A stretch of 64,000 nucleotides of DNA from Thinopyrum elongatum (GCA_011799875.1 CM022301.1:216624526-216688525); one strand, 5' to 3'. Shown: positions 31,392 through 42,906, counted from the first letter of the stretch. Notes: generated by a model from the sequence alone, not told the origin. Made by a program: numbers and translations.

Positions 31392-34300
31392 TGATGACCC
31401 CGGCTTAATCGGGCACTAACCATACACGCAAATGCAGACGATCAAGCCTAAGGACTCACTTGAAGATATCACAACACAACTCTAAAACATAAATAAAGTC
31501 ATACAAGCTTTATATTACAAGCCAGGGCCTCGAGGGCTCGAATACATAGCTCAATGGCATACAATTGTCAGCGAAAGCATCAGATATCTGGGTACAGATA
31601 TTATAGAGAAATAGATATGCCTTTTGAAAGGCGGGGCAAAATATAAATACTACGATCGAAAGGCGTAGGCCTCCTGCCTAGGACCCTCCAAACCTACTCC
31701 TGGTCGTCGGTCGGCTCCTCGTAGTAGTACTCGCCGGGAGGGTAGTAGTACTCGCCGGGAGGGTAGTAGTAGTAGCCGTAGTCATCGACAAGGGCAGCTA
31801 TCTCAGGGGCTCCGTCATCTGGCGGCGACAATTGGATATGGGGAGAAAAAGAAAATAAAGCAAACGTGAGTACTCATCCGAAGTACTCAGCAAGCAAGGA
31901 TCTACACTACATATGCAACATTTTCAAAGGAGGGCTGTATATGTGGACTGGGCTGCAGAAATGCCAGAATAGAGGGGAAAGCCTAGTCCTATCGAAGACT
32001 AGCATCTTCAAGCATCTTCATCGGTCTTGCAACATTAGAAGAGTGCAGAATAACATAATGTAAAGTAGTAGTAATGTTATCATCCTCGCCCAGAGATTCT
32101 TCCTCGACTCCCTGCGAGAAAGCAATCTCAGAGCCATACTATTCATTTCATCTCAAGTCACCAATTCTAGTTGTACCGATCGGGATACAAAATCGAGTGT
32201 CCGTTACCGTAGGACAGGCTATCGATAGATTGTTTTTTCCCTGCAGGGGTGCACCAACTTACCCACCACGCTCGCTTAACTTCGGCCGGACAAACTTTCC
32301 TGGGTCATGCCCGGCCTCGGCCAAACGATACACCGCAACCCGACTGAAAACTTAATAGAGAGGTCAGCACGCCGGACTAAACCTATGCGCCCAGGGGTCT
32401 TGGGCCTTCGCCCTAGGAACTCCTGTGCGTTGCGAGGGCGGCTGAAAGCAGACCTAGCCCCCTTAATACAAGCGCGGGCTTAACCAGTCCAATCCAGCGC
32501 GCGCCGCTCCTTGCTGACGTCTATTAAGCTTCGGCTGATGTATACAACGCAGAACGCCCATACTATGCCCACGTGATGGTTAGTGCTATCAGGCCAGAGG
32601 CCCCTCGGATCAAATATCCAAACCGTTAGTGTGTTGGTAGTGCGGAAACGAGCAGAGACTCACGAAAGATGTGACCCCGTCTCCCCGTCTCGAGGACTTG
32701 CGGCAAGGGCTAAGAATGCCCGGCCACGCCTCGTGTTCAGCTCTCGGGCACCATCCTGGTCCACCCGACTCCATATCACTCTCATCATAATCTCGTGCGG
32801 GTACCCCTCAGGGCCGACCCGTCTTTATCCAGAATAAACAGTGTCAACAATAATGTAAAGGCATCCATGTGGCTACCATATCAAGAAGGAATCCGAGGCA
32901 TCACCCTCGTTGGACTCCCACCTGACGTAATCATCAAGGTGAACGAAGGAGGAATCACCCTCGAGGTCCACTCTTGAGGGGTTGCGCGACGGTGTTGTTA
33001 TCGGGGGTGGTGTAGGAGGATTCACCCTCGCTGACCATGACCGAATAACTAACCTACAAGATTATCATCAGAAGTGCTGACGAGGTATCACCCTCGGCAC
33101 TTGATAGTAACCCAGTAGTGTCGAGCAACAAGGGGGAAGTGATGTGCGGTGCCGGGGTCTGGTCTTCGGTCCTGTTGGTCGGGTCTTCTGATGGTCCAGC
33201 GGGGCAGTCGGGATAAAGTGGTGTCTCTGCTGGGTCTCTACCCAACCTATACTAAACAGTTTAGGATAAACAGGTAGGTAACAATAGCAGGTTACAATAA
33301 ACAGGCTATGCAGTAGAAATAGGATAACAGCAGCAGCAGTAACTTCTAATGCAAGCATAAGAGGGAAGAGAGTGGGCGATATCGGAATGCTCAAAAGGGG
33401 GGTGCTTGCCTGGAAGCAAGGCGGCAAGGGTCTGATCGTGAGGAGCGTAGTCGACCTCCGGAGTTGCGTCGGTCTTGGGAGCTACGTCGACGTCGGGGTC
33501 TACCGAGAGAGAAGAGGGGAAAGAAACATATAAATGCACAACAAACAATGCAATACAGAACATGCTATACTAAGATGCAGTGCAGGGTTGCCTAAAGATG
33601 CACCTAAGTCATTTTAATTATTTTAGGATTAACGCGGGACTTATTATCCGGTGATTATGCATTATTCATATACCGGATACGGACAGAAAGTTATGGGTTC
33701 TCCTACGTAGGGGGTTCCGGCATAGAAACAGACGACACGATCAGATTCGTCTCGTCGTTCTGATCAACTTTCATGTTTTAAGTTTTTCGATCTGAGCTAC
33801 GGTTTAAAAGTTATGAATTTTCAAAGATTTAAATGATTTTCTGGAATTATTTTTATTTAACAGAAAGGAAATATGATGTCAGCATGATGCAATGCTGACA
33901 TCAGCAGTCAACTGGTTGATTGACCAGGTCAAACCTGACCTGTGGGTCCAGTGGGACCCACATGTCAGTGACAGTGGCTTTAACAGAGAATTAACTAATC
34001 TAACTAAACTAATTAGGGGTGTGGGCCCCGGGTGTCAGTGAGACATTAGGCTAATCTAATTAATTTTAATTATAAAAACATTTATTAAACGAAAATATCA
34101 GCGGGGCCCACATGTCAGTGGCTGGGGGCTGCCCAGTCAGCACGTTGACTAGGTCAACCCAGTCAGCTGGGGCCCCCAGGGCCCACTGACAGTGGCTCTG
34201 GAGTGGGTCCCACGCGTCCATGTCGGCGGCAGCGCCGGAGTTGCTCCGACGACCAAAATCACGGCGGCCGAACGCCGGAGTCGCTCGGAAATGCGCTACG

Positions 34301-35602
34301 GTAGGTCTTTTCGCGCGCGACCACTTGCGCTCAAAAGCTGGCGCTCGCGCGCGTCGCGTGGTGCCAACGGTTTCGCCGGAGGTGACCTAAATCGGCGGCG
34401 GCGTCGACCGTGGCGGACGCCGGAGTTTGGGTACTTGCAGAATCGGCTAAGCGCGGCGCCAGCGAACTAGCTGGCTAGTTAGGCAGCAGCAGCAGCACTC
34501 TAGGAGCTCATTAGAGCCGCTGGCTCGAGCCGTAGGGGCTCGGAAGCTCGCTAATGGCAGCGACGGCGGCGGTCCGAACTCGGTGCAGCGGCGAGCTAAA
34601 TAGAGCGGAGCAGAGCGGCTCGCGAGAGAGACAGAGAGGAGAGGGGAGCTCACCGCGCGGTCAAGAAAGACCCGTGGCAATTTATTAGCAGCAGAGAAGG
34701 TCGTGGCCGCCGGCGAGCTCCGGAGTCGAAGAAGAAAAGGGGCGACGGCGAACGGCAGCTGCAGGGCCTCCCCGCTACGGCTCGACGGAGCAGTCGACGT
34801 GGTCGAGCACGACGCGTCTCCTGGACACGATGGCGAGGCGAGGCGGCGTCGCTGGCCACGGAAACGGTGACGAGCGGCGGCGGATCCGTTCGGCCTCCCC
34901 TGTGGATCTACGGAGAGGACGGAGGAGGAGGGGTAAAATGACGAGGAAGGCCAGGGGGAGAGGCCTTATCCTCTCCCCGTCGGTGGGTGACGCCGTGTCG
35001 TCCCCTCGCCGGTGCGCACCGGCGCAGCCACGGGGAAGGCGACACCACGAGGGAGAGAGAAGGAGAGGTGGGAGATGGGCCTCGGTGGGCTGGGCCAGTG
35101 CACTGTGCACTTAGGGCCAGTCCACTGTGGTAGCATAGGGCCTTTTTCAATTTACTTTTCTGTTTTATTTTAACAGAGGGGTTTTGCAATATTTTGAGCA
35201 GTCAAAACATTTAGCAAAAATGTGGGACTTGGCCACATAATTACTTTGGATTACTCTGCATTACCACAAAAAGATTGGGCAGCATTTGAATCCATTTGGA
35301 TTTTTCAAAAATGCTTTTAGGCCTTTTATAGTGCTGTTCTAACTCTGTTTCTTCTGTTTGAGTCTCTTAGTTAATTTAGTAAATGTTGGTTCTAATTTTA
35401 GAATTGTCTCTGGATTATTTGCTATCTAATGAACACTTTTCCCACAGTGTTTGAGCAAATTTATTTTACACTTTTGAATTTGAGTTGATTTTCAGAATAG
35501 AATTTGAATTGTTTTGATTAACCACTATGACTAGGCTCTGCAGATGAAGATGACTGGCATATTTAGCAAAGTGTCACAGTGCTTATTACATGGGGTGTTA
35601 CA
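31392..35602 (-). repeat. 5' LTR of element 2 (4211 bp)
   Basis: Matches 21388-25587 at about 98% over the sampled part. The length gain is largely a tandem repeat of GTAGTACTCGCCGGGAGG near 31725-31765. Its outer end reads TGATGACCCC where the partner reads TGTGAATTCCC, so the last bases have diverged more than the rest. Confidence 0.93.
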
Positions 35603-37335
35603 ATAATACTGATGATAAAAAACAAATTCAAGCAGCTATTATATAGGCGGTCCCTTGTTTTTATTTTACTTGCGTTGTTGTTGTTGTTGTGGTGCAAAAT
35701 GTAGAACTGATAGGTTAAAATTGGCACTAAGTCATCCCAATTGTCAAGCGTGTGTAACATGTGGCAAACCTACTGCGACCGATGGCCCGTGGCTCCGAAC
35801 GATCACTTAGACACCAGGAGTGGGAATTTTACGTTGTTGGGTTCTTCGCGGTTGTTTGGTTCTTGCCCAACCTCGGCCGACCAAATCAGGGGCATGCCAA
35901 AATATTGGAGATCGTTTTGGGGAGGTCCTATGCGTCGCTCCTTGCGGCAAACAACCGACGTGACACACAGGAGATCCTACTGGGACGACCCATTCGCAGC
36001 CAACGTAGCGAGCACACACAACCAACACAATGGTACTATATCGGTTATACTGCAGCGGTAACTGTAGTGCGGTTAGAAAATGCGATATATATTTTCAAAA
36101 AAGTTAACATTTTTTGAACATTTCTTCAAAATTGAGAACAAAATTTTCAAAATGAACCTTTTTTTTTGTTTTTGAACACTTATTGAAAAATTGAAAGCGC
36201 TAAAAACAATTTTTGAAAGAGGTTGAACATTTTTTTTTGCAAATTTCAAACATTTTTTTTAAAAATGTTAACAAGTTTTGATATCCTGACAATTTCGAAA
36301 GCCCAAACAATTTTTGAAGTTACTAAAATTTATAAATTTAGGAAAAACACAAAAAAGAAATAGAAGTAAAAACATAAAAAAGAGAAATAAAAACATAAAC
36401 GGAAAACTAGTAAAAAACAACAGGAAAAAATGTTCAAGAACCTTCTAAAAGGCTCCTAAAACCGGCAGAAACCCGCATAGAAAAAAAAACCCTAGGCTCT
36501 GCTGCTAAGTGGGCCGGCCAACCACATCGTTCCCTCTCGCTCGTTCGTGTGCGTTTGGTCTAGTGTTGACGCAATGAGCTTCAAATAGGGATTTTCATCG
36601 GTTTGCCCGCCTGTTAGTTGCCGACGACTTGGCGTCAAAGTAGATGCAGAGAGCTGTGGTGGGCTGGCCGTGGCAAAAAATTGGAGGGCATCCCACCCTC
36701 AGTCAACGCCAATCTTTTGCGACGGCTGTGATCCAAACAGCCCCGTGTTAATTTGCAGCCGGACAGTGTTGCATCAAGGCTCTCTCTTCCAGTGCCAGGC
36801 AGCCAGACCAGGTCGTGTCGATTCACAAAACCAACAGGTGATTTTGGTGCATGCATGCATGGCAAAAAGGAGTGCACGTGCGAGTTTCAAAAAAAGAAAG
36901 TGCACGTGCGCGTATACAGCTGTTGACGAGGTCAAAACCTGTTTCATGGACCAGGGAGCGTGAGTAGAGTAGCTCAGTTGTGTTGTGCCGTGCATGCAGC
37001 CTCGGCCCACGGTCAAAATGCTCAAATAGACGACGCAACAGTAAGTCAGTAAGCAACGTAAAACGTATGGTTCCCATGGATCCACGGTGGGAGATCGCTC
37101 GATGGATCTGATGGATGCATGTCACTGCTAATTTAACGCCGCCAGTGTGTGTGTGGCGGCAAGAGGATCTACGACGAGATGACGTGACGTGCCAGTGCTT
37201 GCCTGGGGTGTCTATCGGGGAGCGAGACGAGCGAGCCATGGAGTGTTGACTTGTGGCGATAGAACGTGCCGGCATCGATGGGAATGGGATAATGATGGGA
37301 GGCACCGAGGACCACCGGCAGCGCCGCGGGTGAGA
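35603..37335. other. Intergenic DNA with an AT-rich block
   Basis: It opens with the ATAAT duplicate (35603-35607). A (GTT)n-like run lies near 35672-35690. From about 36060 to 36480 it is AT-rich with recurrent TTGAACATTT/TTGAACACTT words, a texture often seen near ends of large class II elements, but no terminal repeat can be fixed. 36500-37335 is of mixed composition. I see no credible gene. Confidence 0.45.
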
Positions 37336-37344
37336 AAAGAAATT
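37336..37344. repeat. 9-bp target-site duplication of MULE 1
   Basis: AAAGAAATT here and at 37908-37916 is a perfect 9-bp direct repeat, the length diagnostic of Mutator-superfamily insertion. Confidence 0.9.
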
Positions 37345-37907
37345 GGGTTTTATCATTTATGCCATCAGTTGTGTCTCACTATTCAGTTTTATTATTAAAA
37401 GTTACAACTGCTAAAAAATATCATCGTTCTATAAGACGCTTACTCAAAAATGTCATTAGATATTTAAATAATGTCGTTGTTTCGTTAGATGTTTGCTAAA
37501 AAATACCATTATACATCATTAATTTCGGTTTAAACCGGTTGACCATGTTATATGATCAAATACCTCTAGACCCACATGCCAGCTCTCTCTATCTCGCAAT
37601 GATAAGTGTGGGTCCCATTTGTTAGGAGTGAGCACGCAAATAATTTTAGAGGAAAAATAAAAACGCCGTTTGGGACCGAGCGAGACTCACACTTTAAAGT
37701 ACTGAGATAGAAGGCGAGTTGACATGTTGGTCCATGGGTATTTTTGTCATTATAACATGATAAACGGGCTTTGAGCTGGCAATAATGATGTCTAGTGGCA
37801 TGGTTTAGCATGCGCTTAATGAAGCGATGACATTTTTTAGCAGTTAAAATTTCTAGTGGTAAAACTAAGCAGTGAGACACAACTAGTGGCATAAATGATA
37901 AAAGCCC
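37345..37907. mobile_element. Mutator-type non-autonomous element (MULE 1), 563 bp
   Basis: Terminal inverted repeats of roughly 95-105 bp (37345 to about 37440, and about 37810 to 37907) open GGG(T/C)TTTATCATTTATGCC and include AGTTGTGTCTCACT and AACTGCTAAAAAAT. The centre (about 37445-37805) has no transposase. A perfect 9-bp target duplication fixes both ends. It would have been moved by a transposase supplied elsewhere. Minus-strand frame 37566-38069 crosses the right end and is not a gene. Confidence 0.88.
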
Positions 37908-37916
37908 AAAGAAATT

Positions 37917-39141
37917 TTGTTTCATTTTGGGCCATGAACTAGTGACTTTCACTTTCTTTTTCATAAAGCTTTTGATTTTTTCATCAAATATTATGGCAAT
38001 ATAAATAATATAAGAAGCAATAAAAATTACAACCATTTTCGTATACAATGTAGCGATGACCATAAACACTAGAGCAAGCCGAGGTCATGCCGCCGTATTC
38101 GGCCCTTCCTCACCTGAGCCAGACAAACCTTGTTGTAGTAGACTCGAGAAGTCGTCGTGCTAAGGCCCAAAGGACCAGCACACTAGAACAAAAACCATCG
38201 CTGATGAAGACGAACGTAGATCGAAAGGATCCAACCTGTAGACACATGAACGCAAAAAAATGAAGACATGATCCAAGGAGATCCACAGAAGACAAACACC
38301 GACTGAATCCCGCGAGATCCGCCGGAGACACCTCTCCACACAGTCTCCGACGATGCTAGACGCCCCACCGGGACGGGGGCTAGGCATGAAGAACCTTATT
38401 CCACCTTCAGAGAACCGCCGCCGCCTCGTCTTCCCGAGCAGGACAGAAATTCTAAACAACTAAAAAAACAACCTAAAAACGAAGCAGGAGCCCACCCACT
38501 GGCAAGGGCCAAGATCCACCGCATCCCCATGACCCTAAGATGATAGGAGACGAGGCAGATCGGTGGTGACACCGACGGTAGGCGAGCGAACTCTAGCGTG
38601 GGAGTCGCTCATAGGAGGAGCAGGTAGTAATTGTCTAACTAAGGAGCGTTTGGTTCACGAGCTATCCCTCAGTGGGATAGGGATAACCAATTTTTTCAGG
38701 GATGCCGCATTTTAGAAGGAAGGATGTGATGGCTGGGGATAACCCGATTTAGCGAATATTCGGCTGAATCTTTGTCGCTGGGGAAAAACTCGTGAACGAG
38801 GGCAGCCACCCGCACAAGAGCCTCCCTTCCAACCCCGAAGCATTTCCCCTCCCCACAAAACCAAAACCTACCTCGCACGCACAAGTCCAACATGAGAGCA
38901 ACGGTGACAGCTGGATCATAGCGGAGGCGTGGCTGGCAAAGGAGGCGGCTCTCGAGGTACAGCCGGCGCTCCTCCTCTCCCTCTCTCTCTCCAGCCTCGT
39001 TTATCCCTTCCACCCCCCGCTTTGGTCTGGGAGGCGTTGCAGGCGGTGGCAGGGAAACTTGTGCCCCTAATGCGGGGACCATGCGTGTGATGTGTTACAC
39101 CGTTCAAATGGTCTATGTGTACCATAAGGTAAAGAGAGCAA
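37917..39141. other. Spacer between the two Mutator elements
   Basis: About 38040-38640 is a GC-rich block with phrases such as CCACCGGGACGGGGGCTAGG and GCCGCCGCCTCGTCTTCC, which I associate with 5' parts of dispersed grass LINE-like repeats, but no protein is visible. 38640-38810 has a short GTTCACGAG/CTCGTGAAC inverted pair. 38810-39070 has TC-rich microsatellite-like sequence. No gene is supported. Confidence 0.4.
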
Positions 39142-39150
39142 AAAACATAT
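39142..39150. repeat. 9-bp target-site duplication of MULE 2
   Basis: AAAACATAT at 39142-39150 matches AAAACATAG at 39994-40002 in 8 of 9 bases. Confidence 0.82.
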
Positions 39151-39993
39151 GGCATAATTAGATTTATGCCCCTAGTTGTGTCCCACTCAGCTGTTTTACC
39201 CCTAATTTCCAAAAGCCACCGGTTCTGTCCAAGTCATTTCGCTCCTCTTATGCTTTTGCCCTTTGACCGTTTGACCATCAGTTTTAAAACTTCATAACTA
39301 ATTCATACTAAATCAGAAAAATGCAAATAAGACACCAAAATGTTCGAAAAAACATCACCTATATGTCAGTGTCATTTGCATTCATGACAAAAATATTGGA
39401 AAGTGCCCATACGAGTTTTAGCTCTTATGATACCACCATGAATAGTAAAATCTAAAAAAAATTCTAAAAAAATTTGGTGGCAAAGAATGACAAATGTTTT
39501 AAGTGCTTGCCAAGTTTCATCAGGGAATCACGTTCGTGGATGTCGTGGCAAAAAAACAATCAGCACTCCAAAATAGATTGTTTTTTTGCCACGACTTCCA
39601 CGAATGTCGTTCCCTGATGAAACTTGGCAAGCACTTAAAACATTTGTCATTCTTTGCCACCAATTTTTTTTAGAATTTTAGAATTTTTTTATATTTTACA
39701 ATTCATTGTGGTATCATAAGAGTTAAAACTCGGATGGGCATTTTCCAACACTTTGGTCATGAATGCAAATGACACTGACATATAGGTGATGTTTTTCCGA
39801 ACATTTTGTTATCTTATTTGCATTTTTCTGATTTAGTATGAATTAGTTATGAAGTTTTTAAACTGACGGTCAAAAGGTCAAAGGGCAAAAGCATAAGAGG
39901 AGCGAAGTGACTTGGACAGAACCGGTGACGTTTGGAAATTAGGGGTAAAACAGCCGAGAGGGACACGACTATGGGCATAAATCTAATTATCCC
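39151..39993. mobile_element. Mutator-type foldback element (MULE 2), 843 bp
   Basis: Almost the whole element is one inverted repeat: arm 39151-39561 pairs with arm 39576-39993 around a 14-nt loop (39562-39575). The inner 20 bp (GTCGTGGCAAAAAAACAATC) is perfect. The ends GG(C/G)ATAATTAGATTTATGCCC and the AGTTGTGTC phrase tie it to MULE 1 1.2 kb away. No coding capacity. A read-through transcript would fold into a hairpin with arms of over 400 nt, a potential source of small RNAs. Confidence 0.88.
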
Positions 39994-40051
39994 AAAACAT
40001 AGGTGTCAATCTCACTATCAGATATAGCTAGTTAACCTGCTTGTTGCTCAT

Positions 40052-40209
40052 ATGCTAGGGGAATGTTATCTGGTTGATGCCGGATATGAAGCCAAGCCAA
40101 GGTTCTTGCCCCATATTCGTGGAGTGAGATACCATTTGTATGAGTGGGGGGACAATCCTACTATAAATAAGGAGTTGTTTAATCTTAGGCATTCTTCTCT
40201 TTGCATGAC
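40052..40209 (+). pseudogene. PIF/Harbinger transposase fragment (DDE_Tnp_4-like)
   Basis: About 53 codons reading YLVDAGYEAKPRFLPHIRGV, RYHLYEWG and KELFNLRHSSL match the conserved C-terminal part of PIF/Harbinger transposases and the related HARBI1-type nucleases (consensus order: LVD.GY, P..RGVRYHL, ELFN.RHS.LR). The D of LVDAGY would be a catalytic acidic residue. The frame runs on into unrelated sequence after 40209, where a copia LTR fragment begins, so the C-terminus is lost. Nothing recognisable precedes 40052, so it is a relic, not a gene. Confidence 0.65.
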
Positions 40210-40412
40210 TGAAAGCACATTTGCTTCCTTGGTGTTTTTGGTAGTTCATGTCAACATACATATTGTTGGACCAATGTTTCCCTTGAGTATATTTCAGGAA
40301 GAGTTCAACTTAGGCAAGTACATGGATGGAGATGTGGACCCCTCAAGCTTCTAAGGAAAAATGTTGGCAAAGCTTCAAGACTCTACATTTTTGGTTAAGT
40401 GCTCCAAGATCA
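40210..40412 (+). mobile_element. Fragment of a Sirevirus-type LTR (5' end)
   Basis: It opens TGAAAGCACA and follows the LTR start of copia A (44927 onward) with many substitutions: GTCAACATA, TTGTTGGAC, GTATATTTCAG, ATGTTGGCAAA and CTCCAAGATCAC are shared in order. Similarity is lost after about 40412. An older or divergent relative of the copia elements to the right. Confidence 0.65.
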
Positions 40413-40673
40413 CTAATCTAAGAGTGGTTAATGGGCAAAGAATTAAACATTATATCTCATGTACGCCCATTAATGTTGAAACTAATAGTATTCAAACTAT
40501 GACACTGGAAGAGCACATAGAGTAAACCTTCCGGAACACTCGAGAACCCTGAAAAGAAGTAGGTACGTGGTACGGTAAGTAAACCTACTCCAAAAGTTCC
40601 ATAAAAGTACTTTTGTTTGTTTCGGAATATACAAAAAAATAGGAAAATAACAGATAGTCCGGAAAGTGCACGG

Positions 40674-40722
40674 GGAAGCGATAAGCCCAGGGGGCGCGCC
40701 CTACCCCCTGGGCGCGCCTCCC
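40674..40722 (+). repeat. GC-rich inverted repeat
   Basis: CCCAGGGGG and CCCCTGGG flank CGCGCCCTAC, and GGCGCGCC recurs on both sides, giving a strong hairpin in the RNA. A looser relative lies near 43195-43250 in the LTR. Confidence 0.6.
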
Positions 40723-40888
40723 GAGCTTGTGGCTCCCTCATGGACTTTCCCGACTCCGTTTTTCTTCCATATTACTTGTCCTGCACGAAAAAAATTCATT
40801 ATATATACTCTCGGATGTTTTGACTACTGCATCTTAAGTTTCTTCTCTATTCTTGTTTTGGGCTGTTTTCTGGCAGAGTTGAAGCGCT

Positions 40889-41344
40889 ATGTCGTCTCAA
40901 GAATCGGATGGGGAAAGCCATCTTTCCCACGCTAAAGCAAATCCGAGAACTTACGGTGACGTTGACCCCTATGGGTGGTCGATTGATGAGGAGGTAGAGG
41001 CTGACTTGAAGAGGATGGACTCTACGAGCGAGGAGCGGGAAGAAACCTCTCTACCCCAACCTGGAGATATGCATGTGGAATTCAAGAAATCAATCTTGCC
41101 GGATACGATGAAACCTCCCAACACCCGATTTATTTCTTATTGTAATTTGAAAAGGAGTATTGCTTCATCTGCTTCAGCCAGGATGCATCCCTGGGTGGAT
41201 GGTGCATTAACCGTCACCGGAAAGCTCCGAAAGGAAATCATGGATCTTAAGCGTCAAGTCAATAGGCTCGAAGAGGAGAATCGCATCCTCAGGGGCATCA
41301 TCGCCAAGAACATTGCACCACCACCACCAAAGAAGGAGAATTGA
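40889..41344 (+). CDS. Leucine-zipper protein in the env position, function unknown
   Basis: 151 codons starting ATGTCGTCTCAAG. The N-terminal ~60 residues are polar and acidic (Ser, Glu, Asp). The middle contains FISYCNLKRS. Residues about 108-139 form a predicted coiled coil with leucines at 113, 120, 127 and 134, an exact 7-residue spacing, flanked by Lys/Arg/Glu. The end is a proline-lysine tail (APPPPKKEN). An acceptor-like TTTTCTGGCAG stands 14 bases before the ATG. In Athila-type elements the space between pol and the 3' LTR often holds an env-like or other extra frame made from spliced RNA; this one has no signal peptide or membrane segment, so it is not an envelope protein. The frame is intact. 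Confidence 0.6.
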   Translation: MSSQESDGESHLSHAKANPRTYGDVDPYGWSIDEEVEADLKRMDSTSEEREETSLPQPGDMHVEFKKSILPDTMKPPNTRFISYCNLKRSIASSASARMHPWVDGALTVTGKLRKEIMDLKRQVNRLEEENRILRGIIAKNIAPPPPKKEN

Positions 41345-42906
41345 GTACAAGGGTATGGGCACCACCCTTGGGTTCTGCCAAGCTTGGGGAAGGAGCCCCG
41401 GTATCATATCATCATCACTTTTATTATCATTATCTATTCTAGTTCGATCCTTAATTATTTCGTGATTTAGAAGAATAAAGTTTTAGTTTGATCTATTTTT
41501 GAGTGCTTGTTTAGTGATCTATCTATCTATGTAATCGAGTGTGAGAGTTATATAATAAAGAGTAGTTTGAGTTGAGTTGTTTTACTTTCTTGTTTCAATC
41601 TTATAGAGACAAAAAAATCAAAAGAATAAAGAGAATAAAAAGATCATATGCTAATCCCATGGGGAGTGATGACTTCACATAAAAGAAATATAATTGATGA
41701 AATTGGTTGAAAGTTAACAAACATAGCATTGGTCATTGTTGCAATTCATGAAAAGTAAAAAAGAAAGAGAGGTCTCACATATAGATATACTATCTTGGAC
41801 ATCTTTTATGATTGTGAGCCCCCATTAAAATATTCTATGTCAAATAGTTGATGTTTGACAAGGAAGATAACATAATGAGTTATGTTTGCTTATATTCAGA
41901 TAGAAGTTATATTGTCATGGATCCCATAACATGTGGTGCTTGCTCACTATATTCTGCTAGCCAAAATTTCGTACTAAGTAGAGATAGTACTTGTGCATAC
42001 AAAAACCCTTAAAGCCAATTTCATGTCATGAGAGTCCACTATATCTACCTATGGATTGAATAAGATCCTTCAAGTAAGTTGTCATCGGTGCAAAAGTGAT
42101 AAAAATTGGTCTTAAATATGTATGATCTTTTATTGTAGGGGAAAATAAGCTTTGTACGAGCTTGTGATGGTGAAGAAATAAAAGCGACAGACTGCATAAT
42201 AAAGGCTGCTATCACAAGGGGCAATATAAAGTGATGTTCCTTTATATTAAGAGCTTGCACATCCAAAAATAAAAAGCGCATGACAACCTCTGCTTCCCTC
42301 TGCGAAGGGTCTATCTTTTACTTTATGTATTTAATTTTATGCAAGAGTCAATAGTGTTCTCCTCTATTCCGTTTTTATTTTCTCTCTTTGCAAGCATCAT
42401 GTGGGGGGGAAAGATCCAGGCATATATATCTAGTTGGATGTAGGTGATCATGAATTATTATAGTTGACATTACCCTTGAGGTAAATAAGTTGGGAGGCGA
42501 AACCATAAGCCCCTATCTTTCTATATGTCTGACTGAAAATTTTGCTCCATAAGTATGTCGTGAGTGTCAGCAATCATAGAAGACTAAATGATAGTTGAAT
42601 ATGTGAACTTGCCAAACAAAGCTCTTACATAGACTCTTTCTGATAATACGATAAATTGCAATTGTTTCAATGACCGAAATCATAGTTTGTTAGTTTTCAA
42701 TGAAGTTTGTGGTTCATACTTTATTTTGTGAATGGATTGTTACTTTAGCATGAGAAGTTTTATGATGATATATTGCTGTCATAATATTATAATAATGATC
42801 ATGATGCCTTCATGTCTGTATTTTGTTTTATCAACACCTCTCTCTCTAAACATGTGGTCATGATTATCGATTTCGGCTTTCGCTTGAGGACAAGCGAGAT
42901 CTAAGC
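41345..42906 (+). other. 3' untranslated region of the Athila-like element
   Basis: AT-rich, with CAAGCTTGGGGAAGGAGCCCC near 41380 and AAGCTTGGGGGAG at 42903-42915. Frames here are short and unsupported. Confidence 0.6.

Larger units (their letters stand above)
21388..35602 (-). mobile_element. Complete gypsy chromovirus (element 2), 14.2 kb
   Basis: Minus-strand element with 4.2-kb LTRs (21388-25587 and 31392-35602), target duplication ATAAT, an initiator-tRNA primer site and a polypurine tract. Internal order on its own strand: leader, an extra frame of 256-281 codons, then a gag-pol frame of about 1460 codons with a chromodomain-like end. It has the same family LTRs and pol as element 1. 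Sampled LTR difference is about 2% over the first 650 bp, so this is among the younger insertions. It is not autonomous: gag-pol has a nonsense codon, a changed integrase catalytic residue and a C-terminal deletion. Tekay/Del-type clade is inferred. Confidence 0.94.

Noticed and set aside
36060..36480. AT-rich block resembling subterminal sequence of a large class II element
   Set aside because: No terminal inverted repeat, CACTA end or target duplication could be located, so it is only described.
37566..38069. Minus-strand frame of 167 codons
   Set aside because: Crosses the right terminal repeat and target duplication of MULE 1, so it is a chance frame.
38640..38810. Possible small MITE with GTTCACGAG / CTCGTGAAC ends
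   Set aside because: The inverted match is only 9 bp at the core, the outer bases do not pair, and no convincing target duplication is visible.
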